A model generated the notes under the pieces. The model was not told the DNA's origin. It ran no database searches and worked only from the letters and a program-made list of their open reading frames with translations. A program made the translations under genes and the position numbers. DNA of 64,000 nt from Paramoeba atlantica (taxonomy: Eukaryota > Discosea): NCBI GenBank assembly GCA_977017575.1, contig CDRNVI010000088.1, positions 1 through 64,000 on the forward strand, read 5' to 3'. Every line of letters starts with the position of its first letter. The first letter of the stretch is position 1. Below, piece by piece: positions 11,094 through 20,604 of this stretch.

Positions 11094-13148
11094 CTACTGC
11101 TTCGTTTTTCGTGAAAACGATTTTCTCTTAGGTGAGTCTTCTACCTTGCGACCCACAATCTTGTGTAACTCCCTTGACCCTTTACGCTCTTCGCTCGCTT
11201 CCTTAACACATTCCGCTTCCTGGAGTGATTTTCGGTCTTTTGATGACCCTGTTCCGGTAGATGGTAAAAGCGAGGAACCCTTTTTGGGTGCACGTTCCTC
11301 TGCAGAAGTAGTGTATCCTCGTTTGTTAGATGCAATGGGTATTGTGCCGTCGTTTGCCGGGGTCTTTCGTGTCGGGCGAACGGAAAGACGCAAGTTTTTA
11401 GATTCACGTCGTTGAGAGTCCCGAGCACTCAATGTCTTCATCCTCTTTGTCAACTGAGAAGAAAGAGGTTTCCGTGAAGCAGCGAGAGCCAAAGCGTCAG
11501 CCTTGTCATTGTACGCATTTCCGTTGTGGGCCTTCACCTTACAAACGTAGATTTCAATATTATTGCTTTGAAGAATACGAATCTTTCGATCTAAAAATTC
11601 AAGAAGCTCACCATTCGCCACCTTCTTGTATCCTACTACTCGTTGCCGCATCCTTACGTGATGGAAAAAATTCCACACGTAAAAGGAATCAGTGTGCACC
11701 AACACAACTTCGGATCCCTCAGGTATTCTTTCAAGTGACTCTTTGAAGGATTCTGCCTCAGCTTGTTCTGCTGAGTCAACGTCCAGCCTCAAAGAAGCAT
11801 AATCATCATTCACCCACTTGCGCCTGATCACGATACCCGCCCCCCCTCTGCATTCATTTGTCGCCTTGATATAGCGTACCGAACCATCGGTGTACATGTG
11901 AACTTCCTTTTCCCGAACTGGAAAAATTTCTGAGTTTTCTTCTACAAATTGCAACTCACTAATTGATTCGTGTTTCAGAGCATGGTTATACTTACTCTTC
12001 CATCGCGAAGAGGTGATCCTCTCATAGTCGACCAACGGTTCCAGAGAAAGCCTGAGAGAGTCACATAACTTTTGCCAGTGTTGTCGGTCTTGAGAAAAAA
12101 CGAGGGCTTCTTCAACCGTTATCCCGAGATCATGAAAACATTCCTCGCTAGGAAACATTCGCCTAGCGTTCTCTCTACTTTTCCACTGAAGCAATTCTCG
12201 AAACACTGTTGAGTGACGAATCATGTGACCCACCACCTTTTCCCTGCTTACACGATGGATGGTGTTGAAGCGAGGTTTTCCACGATAGAGAGATTCTAGG
12301 GGATAACAATGACCGAATTCGTCTAGTTTGACATGATTGCAGGCAAATCGTCTCATCATGTTGATTTCAACCTCAGTTTTCCTGACCATAGCATTCGAGA
12401 TTGGTAGAGATGAAATTCCAAAAGTAAGAACAGGATATACCAAACAATCGAACAGGCGGAGCTTAGTGGAGGCGTCAAGGGGTGAGTTCCAAATTCCTTT
12501 GAGACGTCGAAAAGCGGCCCAGGTCAATGCCAATCTATCCTTAACTGGGGAGGAGGCACCGGATTCTTGAAGCTGCCCCAGATACCTGTATTTGTCAACA
12601 TATGGAATTTTGCCCAGGTAGGCCGTTCTGAGCTCCTTTTGTCCACCTGGAACTCTACCAAACCCCATCCATGCTGTTTTCGTCTTGCCTATGGCGATTT
12701 GCAAATTCGCTCTTTGAGACTCCTGAGCCGTGAGGTCAATCATGCGGGAGATCTCACCTTTAGTTGATGCCAATAGAGCGATATCATCAGCATAGTTGAT
12801 GTCTTGTAGCCGTACCTCTTGTAACCCTCTGCTCTTTGTCCCTTGGCTCCTAAGAAGAACCCCAAGGGGCCTGCCGTCCAATGCTCGGTGTAGAATGCGG
12901 TCAACGACAAGAATGAAGAGATAAGGTGCCAAAACGTCCCCTTGAAGAATACCAGTTGTGATTTGAAATGAATTCGTATTTCCATAGGGGGTCCGAACAA
13001 CACCATGAAGACCTCTGTATATAGACATTATGGTTCGCAGCATTGCAGGGCCAACGTGGAAAGCCTGAAGCGCAGCTGAAAAGAGACAGAGGGAAATGCT
13101 TTCGCAAAGTCCAGAAAAGCGACCACCAACCCAGACTTGTCTCGACAT
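11094..13148 (-). pseudogene. LINE ORF part 2: RT palm and RNase H
   Basis: This 684-codon frame carries the later RT blocks, including GILQGDVLAPYLF and the catalytic INYADDIALLA, followed by thumb and connection regions. An RNase H domain occupies roughly residues 420-560: MYTDGSV, AEAES, VHTDSFYV and KAHNGNAYNDKADALA give the Asp-Glu-Asp-Asp active site. The C-terminal 110 residues are Lys/Arg/Ser-rich, with no obvious zinc knuckle. RT blocks bearing LVVAFLDFAKAF lie just upstream in another frame (about 13070-13360). The ATG-like start at 13148 is a frame artefact, not a true initiation site. Confidence 0.85.
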
Positions 13149-13365
13149 GCCCTGGTCTTCACCTCGTTAAGGAGTATTCTCGCGCCGGATGTAGAGCGTT
13201 CTGGGAGAAACCCATACTGACTGTCCCGCAGAATTGGTTCTATGGTCGGTCGAATTCGTTGCAATATCATGCAGTTCATCAACTTAACGATGCTATTAAC
13301 TAAGCATATTGGGCGCCAATTTGCTATTTGAGATAAGCCGCCCTTCTTCGGGATAGGGACTTGAA

Positions 13366-15552
13366 CTACAGTCTTCCAGCATTCAGGGGCAACCCCCGTA
13401 CCTCATTAATAATATCAAGCATCGCTAGCTTAAGTCCACTATGCTCCGAAATAATGCTTATCACTTCAGCCGGTATTGCATCAATTCCTGGAGCTTTATT
13501 TCGTGCAAGTTTAGAAATTCCATGAATAAGCTCCTCTTCCGTAAATGCTCCATCTTGTATTGGAGTTGATGGTTTAACAACATCGTCGAACTGAATTTCA
13601 GAATCCCCTAAGTCGTTGCTACCCATCCTAGAGAAGAAATCTCGGACTACATTCAGAGTCTCTTTGGTAGATGAAGTGTCAGTGCAAAGCTTTGTCCTAT
13701 AAATGCCGCATAGTCTCCGCAAAGTTTGCCATGGATTCGATCTATTTGCTCTAAGGCCTGATTCTATCGCCTCACATTCGCGTGCAATTTGATCCTCGAC
13801 TTGCTTTCCGTGCACTTTCAAAACTTCCTTGAAATGCTCAGGTTGACGACTCTGTAGAAAAATCTGTCGGAAAGTAGAAGGGATACCAATATCCTGTGGC
13901 TCGCTGTCTGTCGTCGCGGCCTCTATTTTACTGCATTCCGAGGAATTGGCTTCTTTTTTTGATGATTCGTCGTGAAATGCCGGAGACTTCGTATTTCGGA
14001 GAATCTCTTTGCAAGTATGAACCATAACACCAGAGAGGTTTTCCCATGTAGGTATCGATTCCTTTTGTGTTTCTTCCCAGACTTTCTGTTTAAACTTCTC
14101 TCTGTTCTTTTCATCTCTTAGTTTAACCCATGGAACCCATTCAGACCCTGTTGGACGACCCACTCGCCATTTGATATCAATGTCTGCCAAAACAATGCAA
14201 TGCGTTGTAGGCACTGGCGCCTTAAGGACCTTATGCATGCGAATGCTGGACGAAAAACGGCCCCCTACAAGTATGTGGTCAAGTTGTCTTCTAACTCGTG
14301 AACCTTTCCTCTCCGCACCTTTCTCTGAAGAATAACTATTCATTTCTTTATTTTGAGTTGCTTGGCGTTTCTTTTCTGTATCCGATCGTATTTTTCTTTC
14401 GTGTATAGAAGTTGCTCGGTCTCCCCGAAGACAATTCGTGGATCTACAAGGAAGTTCGCATGTCCATTTCCGCCTGCTTGGGCAGAGCAAGTGGGCAGAT
14501 TTGCATCCTATGGCGCACTTAAGACCCTTAAGTTGTGCAGCAGCTGGGGGATCCATTTTTCGATTTACTATGTAGGTTAAAGGTGAATTAAAATCTCCCA
14601 AAACTAAAAGTGGCCTGCGCCTGAGCTTCGACTCAACTTCACTGCAAACTCTTTCCACATCGCCCAGAAAAGCCGCATGGGCGGCTTCAGAGGAGCCCCT
14701 AATGGGAGCATAGGCATTTAAAAGAGCGCCCTTCCCCTCATTGAGATTGATTCTTCTTACCTTCCGCACCCGCGAAAGAACCCGACGACTAACAATTCCC
14801 ATGCCATTATATGAATCCCCCACGTTCGCCGCCTGTAGGTATATGTGAAACGTGCATCCTAGGTTCTCAACTTTTCTGTAGAGCACGCCGTCCTCACAAG
14901 TATCATCAGAAAACTTAAACCTGGTCTCCTGGAGACACAGTAAGTCAACCCCCTTTTCTACCATAAAGGAGAGAATTTCACAAAAGCGTGTGCATCGTCG
15001 GATAGAAAACTCGTCTTCCCCCTCAAGTTTGAGCGTTGTCACGTTAAGTGTTCCTACGGTAGTACTTTCCTTCACAGCGGAACCTCTCGGGTTCTCCGAT
15101 TCTCGTTGGACACGCTTGCCACGCAATGTCCAGGGCTTGCGCGGGCGATGGGAAGCAATTCTTCGTTTCGCTTTTTTCGGGTTACAAACCTCCACTGCGC
15201 AAAGAACTACACTAGTGGAAGAAAAGGGGGGGAACGGCAGCGTTGCGTGAGGACGTTCTTCGTACCTCACACGAAATAAACCCGACAAAGACTCAGACTT
15301 AAGCCTTGCCAGGCATACATCTACAACCCTCCCGCTCCAAAGCGAGAGTTTACTACTAGTTTCGTGTCTCCACACGACACGGATAAAAGCACCCAATCGA
15401 GCGAACTTAAAAATTGCCCTCACCGCCCGCTGGCGGAGTTTAGCAAACTCTCTTCGCTCCGGAGAACGGAAGATAACTCCCCGAACACGCTTGGTTCGGC
15501 AGAAGGTTTCAAGAAGCTCTGTCCCCCCTGCCGCGCCGGAAGCATCCGCCAT
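13366..15552 (-). pseudogene. LINE ORF part 1: APE endonuclease and start of RT
   Basis: This 728-codon frame starts at an ATG (MADASGAAGG). After a basic N-terminal region of about 160 residues comes an exonuclease-endonuclease-phosphatase domain (roughly 165-460). It shows the catalytic landmarks LLCLQETRF (metal-binding Glu), LVLGDFNSP (Asp/Asn) and RQLDHILVG; the terminal SDH-type motif appears as TTHCIV. This nuclease nicks the target DNA to prime reverse transcription. Near residue 670 the RT N-terminus begins (LARNKAPGIDAIPAE). The frame ends at 13366, and RT coding continues in another frame (PKKGGLSQIANWRP...), so the protein is interrupted. Confidence 0.85.
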
Positions 15553-15597
15553 TTTTTTATAAACGAATTTATAAAAAACAACAAGGTACAGAAACTG

Positions 15598-15730
15598 TAT
15601 CTTTATCGTTAAAGATACAGTTTTATTTACTTTATTTTAAAGTACTTTACTTTCTATTTACTTTTTTATTTACTTTATTTTAAAGATACAGTATCTTTAT
15701 CGTTAAAGATACTCTTTATCGTTAAAGATA
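15598..15730 (-). promoter_or_regulatory. LINE 5' leader with repeated palindrome
   Basis: The palindrome TATCTTTATCGTTAAAGATA occurs at about 15598-15617 and 15690-15709, with a truncated copy ending at 15730. AT-rich TTTATTTAC/TTTATTTTAAAG stretches separate the copies. Together with the 28-nt head (15579-15606) this is the element's 5' leader and may act as an internal promoter. That role is inferred from position only. Confidence 0.4.
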
Positions 15731-15744
15731 CTCTACCTTCCTTA

Positions 15745-16198
15745 ACCGCATGCGGCTGGTGGGTCAAGTGAGCGTTTGCCGTCTTTCGCGGAGTTGGCGC
15801 CCCAGGCGCAGAGAGCTCTGTGTTCATGCGCAGTTCCAGGTATAAGGGTACGTAATCACAATATTACGGTTCCGGGGGCAAGCCGGATGCAGAGAGCTGC
15901 GGCGGAGCCGAGGTACAGAGAGGTGGTCGCCCTACAGGCCCAAGGAGGCGGGCGGAGTACAAGACTCAAGGGCAGCCGCCTTGACGCATAGAGTAAGATG
16001 AAACTGAGGGCTCTGCAGCGTCAACCTTTAGAGTCTCAGCCAAAGACCCTCATTGCCCTCCAAGACAACAACCCTAAAAATCCAAAAACACCGGCTATTA
16101 AAGCCAGTTGAAAAAATGAAAACAACCTTTGCTTACGTTGTGCGAGTGTAGTTGGTGTAGCGGTGGGGGGGTAGCGGTGCGAGTGTAGTTGTTAGACG
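15745..16198. repeat. SINE-like mosaic between LINE and Helitron
   Basis: Bases about 16005-16050 match, in reverse orientation, the distal body of the SINE at 17390-17450 (GAGGGCTCTGCAGCG and GAGTCTCAG shared). Bases 16138-16197 hold two copies of the SINE head motif GTGCGAGTGTAGTTG. The second copy abuts the Helitron frame exactly (TTAGACG then TTGCTCATC). The middle part (15745-16000) is GC-rich and I do not recognise it. No gene is seen. Confidence 0.5.
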
Positions 16199-17036
16199 TT
16201 GCTCATCGCCCAGACAGGCAGCCAGTATTTTGTCACACGTGGAAATGACATACGATGCACTCTTTGCGACGTCATAGTGCCATGTAGAAGGTTATCACAC
16301 CTTTTGAATTTGAAAACTCACAAATCGAAATCTGCGACAGCAAAATTTCAGTCCAAAAATGAGAAGATCATCGCCCAGACAGGCAGCCAGTATTTTGTCA
16401 CACGTGGAAATGACATACGATGCACTCTTTGCGACGTCATAGTGCCATCTAGAAGGTTATCACACCATTTGAATTTGAAAAAGCACAAAGTGAAACCTTC
16501 GACACCAAATTCTGAGCCCACAAACGAGAAACTCATCGCCCAGACAGGCAGCCAGTGTTTTGTCACATGTGGAAATGATATACGGTGCACTCTTTGCGAC
16601 GTCGTAGTGCCATCTAGAAGGTTGTCTCAGCAACTAACTTTGGATAGGCATAGAAAATGCCTTGCTAGGGCACCAGGTTACTGTGATTTAGGTTTTTTCT
16701 TTGGGAATAAATCTGTTCCAATGGGTACAGAAAGTGGTCAATCTATGGAATTAATGGATAGCGAAAGTGAAGGCACCGAGGGCAACAACTTGGAACAAAA
16801 CGCTGAGAACAGCCCGAAAGAGGCAGTACTAAATTTTCTCAGGGAATCACCGCATTTTCCTCGTCGGTGGGATCAAATTATTGACCCTTGCTCAAACAAC
16901 AAGAAATCAGAAATATTGAGCGATTTTAAAAAACATAACGAAAATTTAGAGCCGTACGAATGTGGATCCTGTGGCATTTTGCAAGCGTCACACATAGCTT
17001 TGAAACTCATTGATTTGTCGTGTTGTAGTGTTTTTC
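16199..17036 (+). pseudogene. Helitron N-terminus with three tandem zinc fingers
   Basis: A 55-residue (165-bp) module is repeated three times, starting at about 16205, 16370 and 16535. Each copy reads roughly IAQTGSQYFVTRGNDIRC, then TLCDVIVPSRR, then a His-rich end (LNLKKHK). The pattern C-x2-C...H-x(3-5)-H is that of a C2H2-type finger and could bind DNA. The third copy has lost the final KKHK form (DRHRKC). The first codon is TTG and no upstream ATG lies in frame, so the true start is missing or was replaced by the adjoining SINE head. After the fingers comes an acidic linker (MELMDSESEGTEGN). The frame runs into the SINE at 17037. Confidence 0.75.
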
Positions 17037-17459
17037 GCGGTGCGAGCGTAGTTGTTAGACGGTGGGCCTTACAACCTGCAGGTTGTGGGTTCGATTCCCG
17101 CTATCGACAAAACTCGCAACCTGGCGGCCTCACTACAAAGGGAAAGCGACCAGGAGTGCCTTCAAGGCCCACACCCAACACCGCCCCCCTGGAGGACCGA
17201 CCCGGAACCGCCTCGCCGAACCAGGCTCCAGCGCAGCCGCTAAATTGCGAGCTGCTTACGCAAAGAAGGCTTGAGACACAGCCTACACGATGCAACGGGG
17301 TTGGACGCCCATCCTGGTAGCTACGGTTGGGTAGCCGTTCTCGGGCCGCGAGGCGTCGAGTGCCGTCTGGGAAGGGGGTAGCAAGACGATGAAGGTCGGT
17401 GACCTGAGACTCTACCCTAACGGTTGGCGCTGCAGAGCCCTCCGTCAAACAAAAAAAAA
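17037..17459 (+). mobile_element. tRNA-derived SINE inserted in the Helitron
   Basis: This 423-bp element has a pol III head (box-A-like at about 17045-17054, perfect box B GGTTCGATTCC at 17088-17098) and a GC-rich body shared with the satellite. It ends in an A-rich tail (AAACAAAAAAAAAA) and is flanked by the 10-bp duplication AGTGTTTTTC at 17027-17036 and 17460-17469. The Helitron reading frame stops making sense at the first repeat copy and resumes in the same frame right after the second (SCCSVF, then QAADFENK). This gives the insertion boundaries and the SINE's 3' end independently of any alignment. After about 17310 the body differs from the satellite version. Confidence 0.9.
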
Positions 17460-17469
17460 AGTGTTTTTC

Positions 17470-20400
17470 AGGCTGCAGATTTTGAAAATAAAAGCATTAC
17501 ACATGTAGCGAAAGCATGTCAAAATTATCACCACGTGAATTCTGAGCTTCTTGAAGGCACGAAAATACCGGTTTGTGACATCTGCTTTGAACAAGCATCA
17601 AAAGGAAAGGTTCCGAAGTATTCATACAAGTCTGGTTGGGATTTTGGTCTTCCGTTATCTCGTCTTGATCTACCAAAATTAACTATCATTGAAAGATCCT
17701 CCATTTGTCGGGTTTTACATTTCCAAACACTGTGAAGTTCGACACGAAAAGAGTTTTGCAGGCACGCGCTTCAAACGGCATATAATATCATTTGTTTCCT
17801 CAGGAGCAGAAACAGTGGCACAGGTTCTTCCTGTAACGGAGCAACGTGTGTTCGTTACGTTTGTTGGTGAAAACATCAAGGAAAAAGCTTTGATCAACCC
17901 TTCCTTTAGAGCATATTTTGAAGTACGCCCACACGTTGTGAAGAAATGGTTAATATTTCTGAAGAAAAATAATGTGTTTTATCATGATATCATCATATCC
18001 GACGTGAACATTGATAATCTGGCCTCTTCATGCCATGGTATTTTGAATTTAGCTTCGACTGTAAACAACCCCGCGTCGGTAGCCGCTTCCTTTCTCGCCC
18101 ATAACCAGGCGCAATCAAATACCGAAGCCGACGATGAAGATGTTTTGCTACTTAACAGTCACCGCGTAGAAGATCCGGGGCAAGCTTTGGTAGATGGTGT
18201 TACAGGTTTGCTTGAGAAAAAAGAACACGTTTCTTCTTGCAGAAGCCGAATAAAAATTTATGCTAATGCAGCCAATGAGTTTTCGGAAAACCATCTAATT
18301 CTTGGGATGGGGTATCCTGATCTTTTCCCCGTTCTTTCAAATGATTCAGCTAACTTACCTAAAACGCCCTTGACACCATCAGGTGGACTGAGGCATCTTC
18401 TTCTTCAATCTGATTCAAGATGGTGCAGAAGTAGCAATTTCGGTTACTTTCATTTTGACCAAATCAGACGACATTCACTTGCTAGAAATGTGAAGGCGAA
18501 ACCAAGCATGTGGGAAAGAGCAAGATCTTTATTGAAGCGAAAGAATTTATTGGAAAATTTGCGCGCAGCCTTAAAAGATCCACTTGACACGGAAGGTAAT
18601 AAACTCTTACATGAGTCAATGCAGGTTCTCCACATAATAACTCGGAACATTCATTTTTCAGATGCTTCACGCAATGCGTGTTTTAACGACATGGTTGCGA
18701 TGCATTCATTCATGGGATACGGCGCCCTGTATATTACAATATCTCCGTGCGACCCGGATATGAAACTAACATTGAAATATTTAGATAAATGCAGCACAGG
18801 CGTTACGGAAAGCATGCTTATTAAAAATCCTGATCTGAGAGTTCAAGAAGTTAAGAACCACCCTGCATATTGCGCAAACACGTTCAATTTAATGATCCAC
18901 GCTGTGATCAAGCAATTGTTTGGAATTCAACTTTCCAGTTCGTACAAAAAAAGTGGACAGCAACAATCGTTAGATACCTCTTTTAAAACCGAGACGCCAA
19001 ACGGTATTTTCAATTTTTCTAAAGGTCTTTTTGGTGTCGTGGAAACTCAAGGTCGCGGGAGCTTGCATATGCACATGCTTCTTTGGGGTATTCCAGTCTC
19101 AGATTATCTGTCTGAAAATCTTTCTAGTAAAGGTAAAAGAGAACAAATTTGCAATCTTGCATCGGATTACATGACGGTTAGTGTGCCTCGTGAGGGTTTT
19201 GAGCACGACGTATTAAACAAAGTACGGGTGGGTCTTCAGAATTGTCCCAGCTTCGAAGACACTTCAGGAATGCTTTTGAGAGAGTTCTTAGTTGCTTCCA
19301 CGGTCCAAAATCATATCTGCACAGAAATGTGTTTTAAAAATCGTCAGTTTTTGCCCCTAAAGTGCAGGTACGCATACCCACGCCAGCCGTTTCAAGGCGG
19401 CAACTTGTATCTGTTAGAATGCGCGGATGGTGACTTTAAAAATATCAAAGCTTCCCTGCTAACCGACGCCAACTTGCCAAGTCTGCCAAATATATCCAAA
19501 ACATTCTTTAATTATCCTTCATTAGACCTCCGACCTATTGCATACTTTCCAAAAAGAAGCGAGAAAGATGTAAACATTGCCGAATATAACAGCCTGTTGT
19601 CCTGCGCACTCGGTTGCAATACAAATGTCGTACTTCTTGCTTCGCCGTGCACTGCAGCTATTACTATTTTTTACTTGTTCAAATACTTGTCAAAGAATCT
19701 TCTGGACGTGAGTGGTTGTTTAGGAGTAATCCATACAGCGAAAGAGAAAGAAAAATATGAAGGAAAGGGGGGGGACACCAACGCTGCCGATATTCTTATG
19801 TGCAATAGGCTAGGGAATGCTCAACTTGGAATACAAGAAGTATCATCACAGCTTGCGATGTATTGCTGTTTGGGGTATAGTGCGGAAGAACGCAGCCATT
19901 TGACCCCATACTTGAATGTTCAACAAGCGATTCAGCTAATGACGCGCGGTGCTAAAGAAAAACCAGTCAATGATAACGTCGAGCCAGAGGAATCCGATAA
20001 TGAGGATTACGAAGAAGTGGCCTTCGAAGTATTTCTAAATGACGACGGCTCCCCTGAATTATGTAGCAAAGCAACGGATTACTACTATAGAGGGCCTGAA
20101 CTTGCATTCTTGAATTTATATATCTATGCAGCAATAATTGTTCGAGTTCGTGCAGCAAGGGTTAAAACTAAAAGAACACGCGGAAGGCATAAAAACGCTT
20201 GTTTTTCGTTTATGAAGAATCATCCCTTAGCTACCAGTTTTGTTCAACAAATTCGAAGCAAGTTTGTTTTACCTTCTCCTGGATATACATGTATACCTCA
20301 TTGGTCACAACATTCGTACTCCATCGAAAATTCAACCTCTGGATTTTTACGACGTGCAAAATATCACGCAAAGTATTTTTCTGCACTGTTCTGTCCCTTT

Positions 20401-20604
20401 TCGGAAGACGTCGAAATCGGTTATGACATAGAAAGTTGGAAAACGTATTTGAAAACACTTAAAAAATATTCGCAACCTGATGAAGCATTGGCTGGTCTTC
20501 CATCGGAGGTTTACGCAACGCTTTTGAAAATTATTAATAATATGCGAATTGGGGTACAAGACAGTGCTTTTGAAGAGCCCAGAAATCTAATAAATCGATT
20601 TTAA
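17470..20604 (+). pseudogene. Helitron Rep/HUH region
   Basis: Sequence downstream of the SINE continues the Helitron protein, with a cysteine pair in IPVCDICFEQASKGKVPKY. A frame change near 17700 leads into a 971-codon stretch. Within it, VETQGRGSLHMHMLLWG is the HUH motif (His-x-His), and YLFKYLSKN in a later block corresponds to the Rep motif with catalytic tyrosine. Between them lie conserved Helitron-like stretches such as MHSFMGYGALYITISPCDP. These residues cut and rejoin DNA ends during rolling-circle transposition. The frame ends at 20604, where the remaining protein shifts by one frame. Confidence 0.85.

Larger units (their letters stand above)
11056..15730 (-). mobile_element. Full-length LINE (APE-RT-RNase H, I/ingi-like)
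   Basis: The element is 4,675 bp and is bounded by the perfect 14-bp repeat CTCTACCTTCCTTA at 11042-11055 and 15731-15744, a target-site duplication. It lies on the minus strand: 5' leader with AT-rich palindromes at 15553-15730, APE endonuclease and early RT in 13366-15552, remaining RT and RNase H in 11094-13148, then a short 3' UTR with an ATAGG-repeat tail. Domain order and the presence of RNase H fit the I/ingi group of non-LTR elements. The RT is split by two reading-frame shifts (near 13370 and 13075), so this copy is inactive although complete in length. Confidence 0.9.

Noticed and set aside
11056-15730. LTR-type or retrovirus-like element
   Set aside because: No long terminal repeats, no capsid or protease region; APE nuclease plus target duplication and ATAGG tail identify a non-LTR LINE.
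17037-17110. Functional tRNA gene
   Set aside because: Box A and B are present but the anticodon and acceptor stems pair poorly, and the sequence continues into a SINE body with A-tail.
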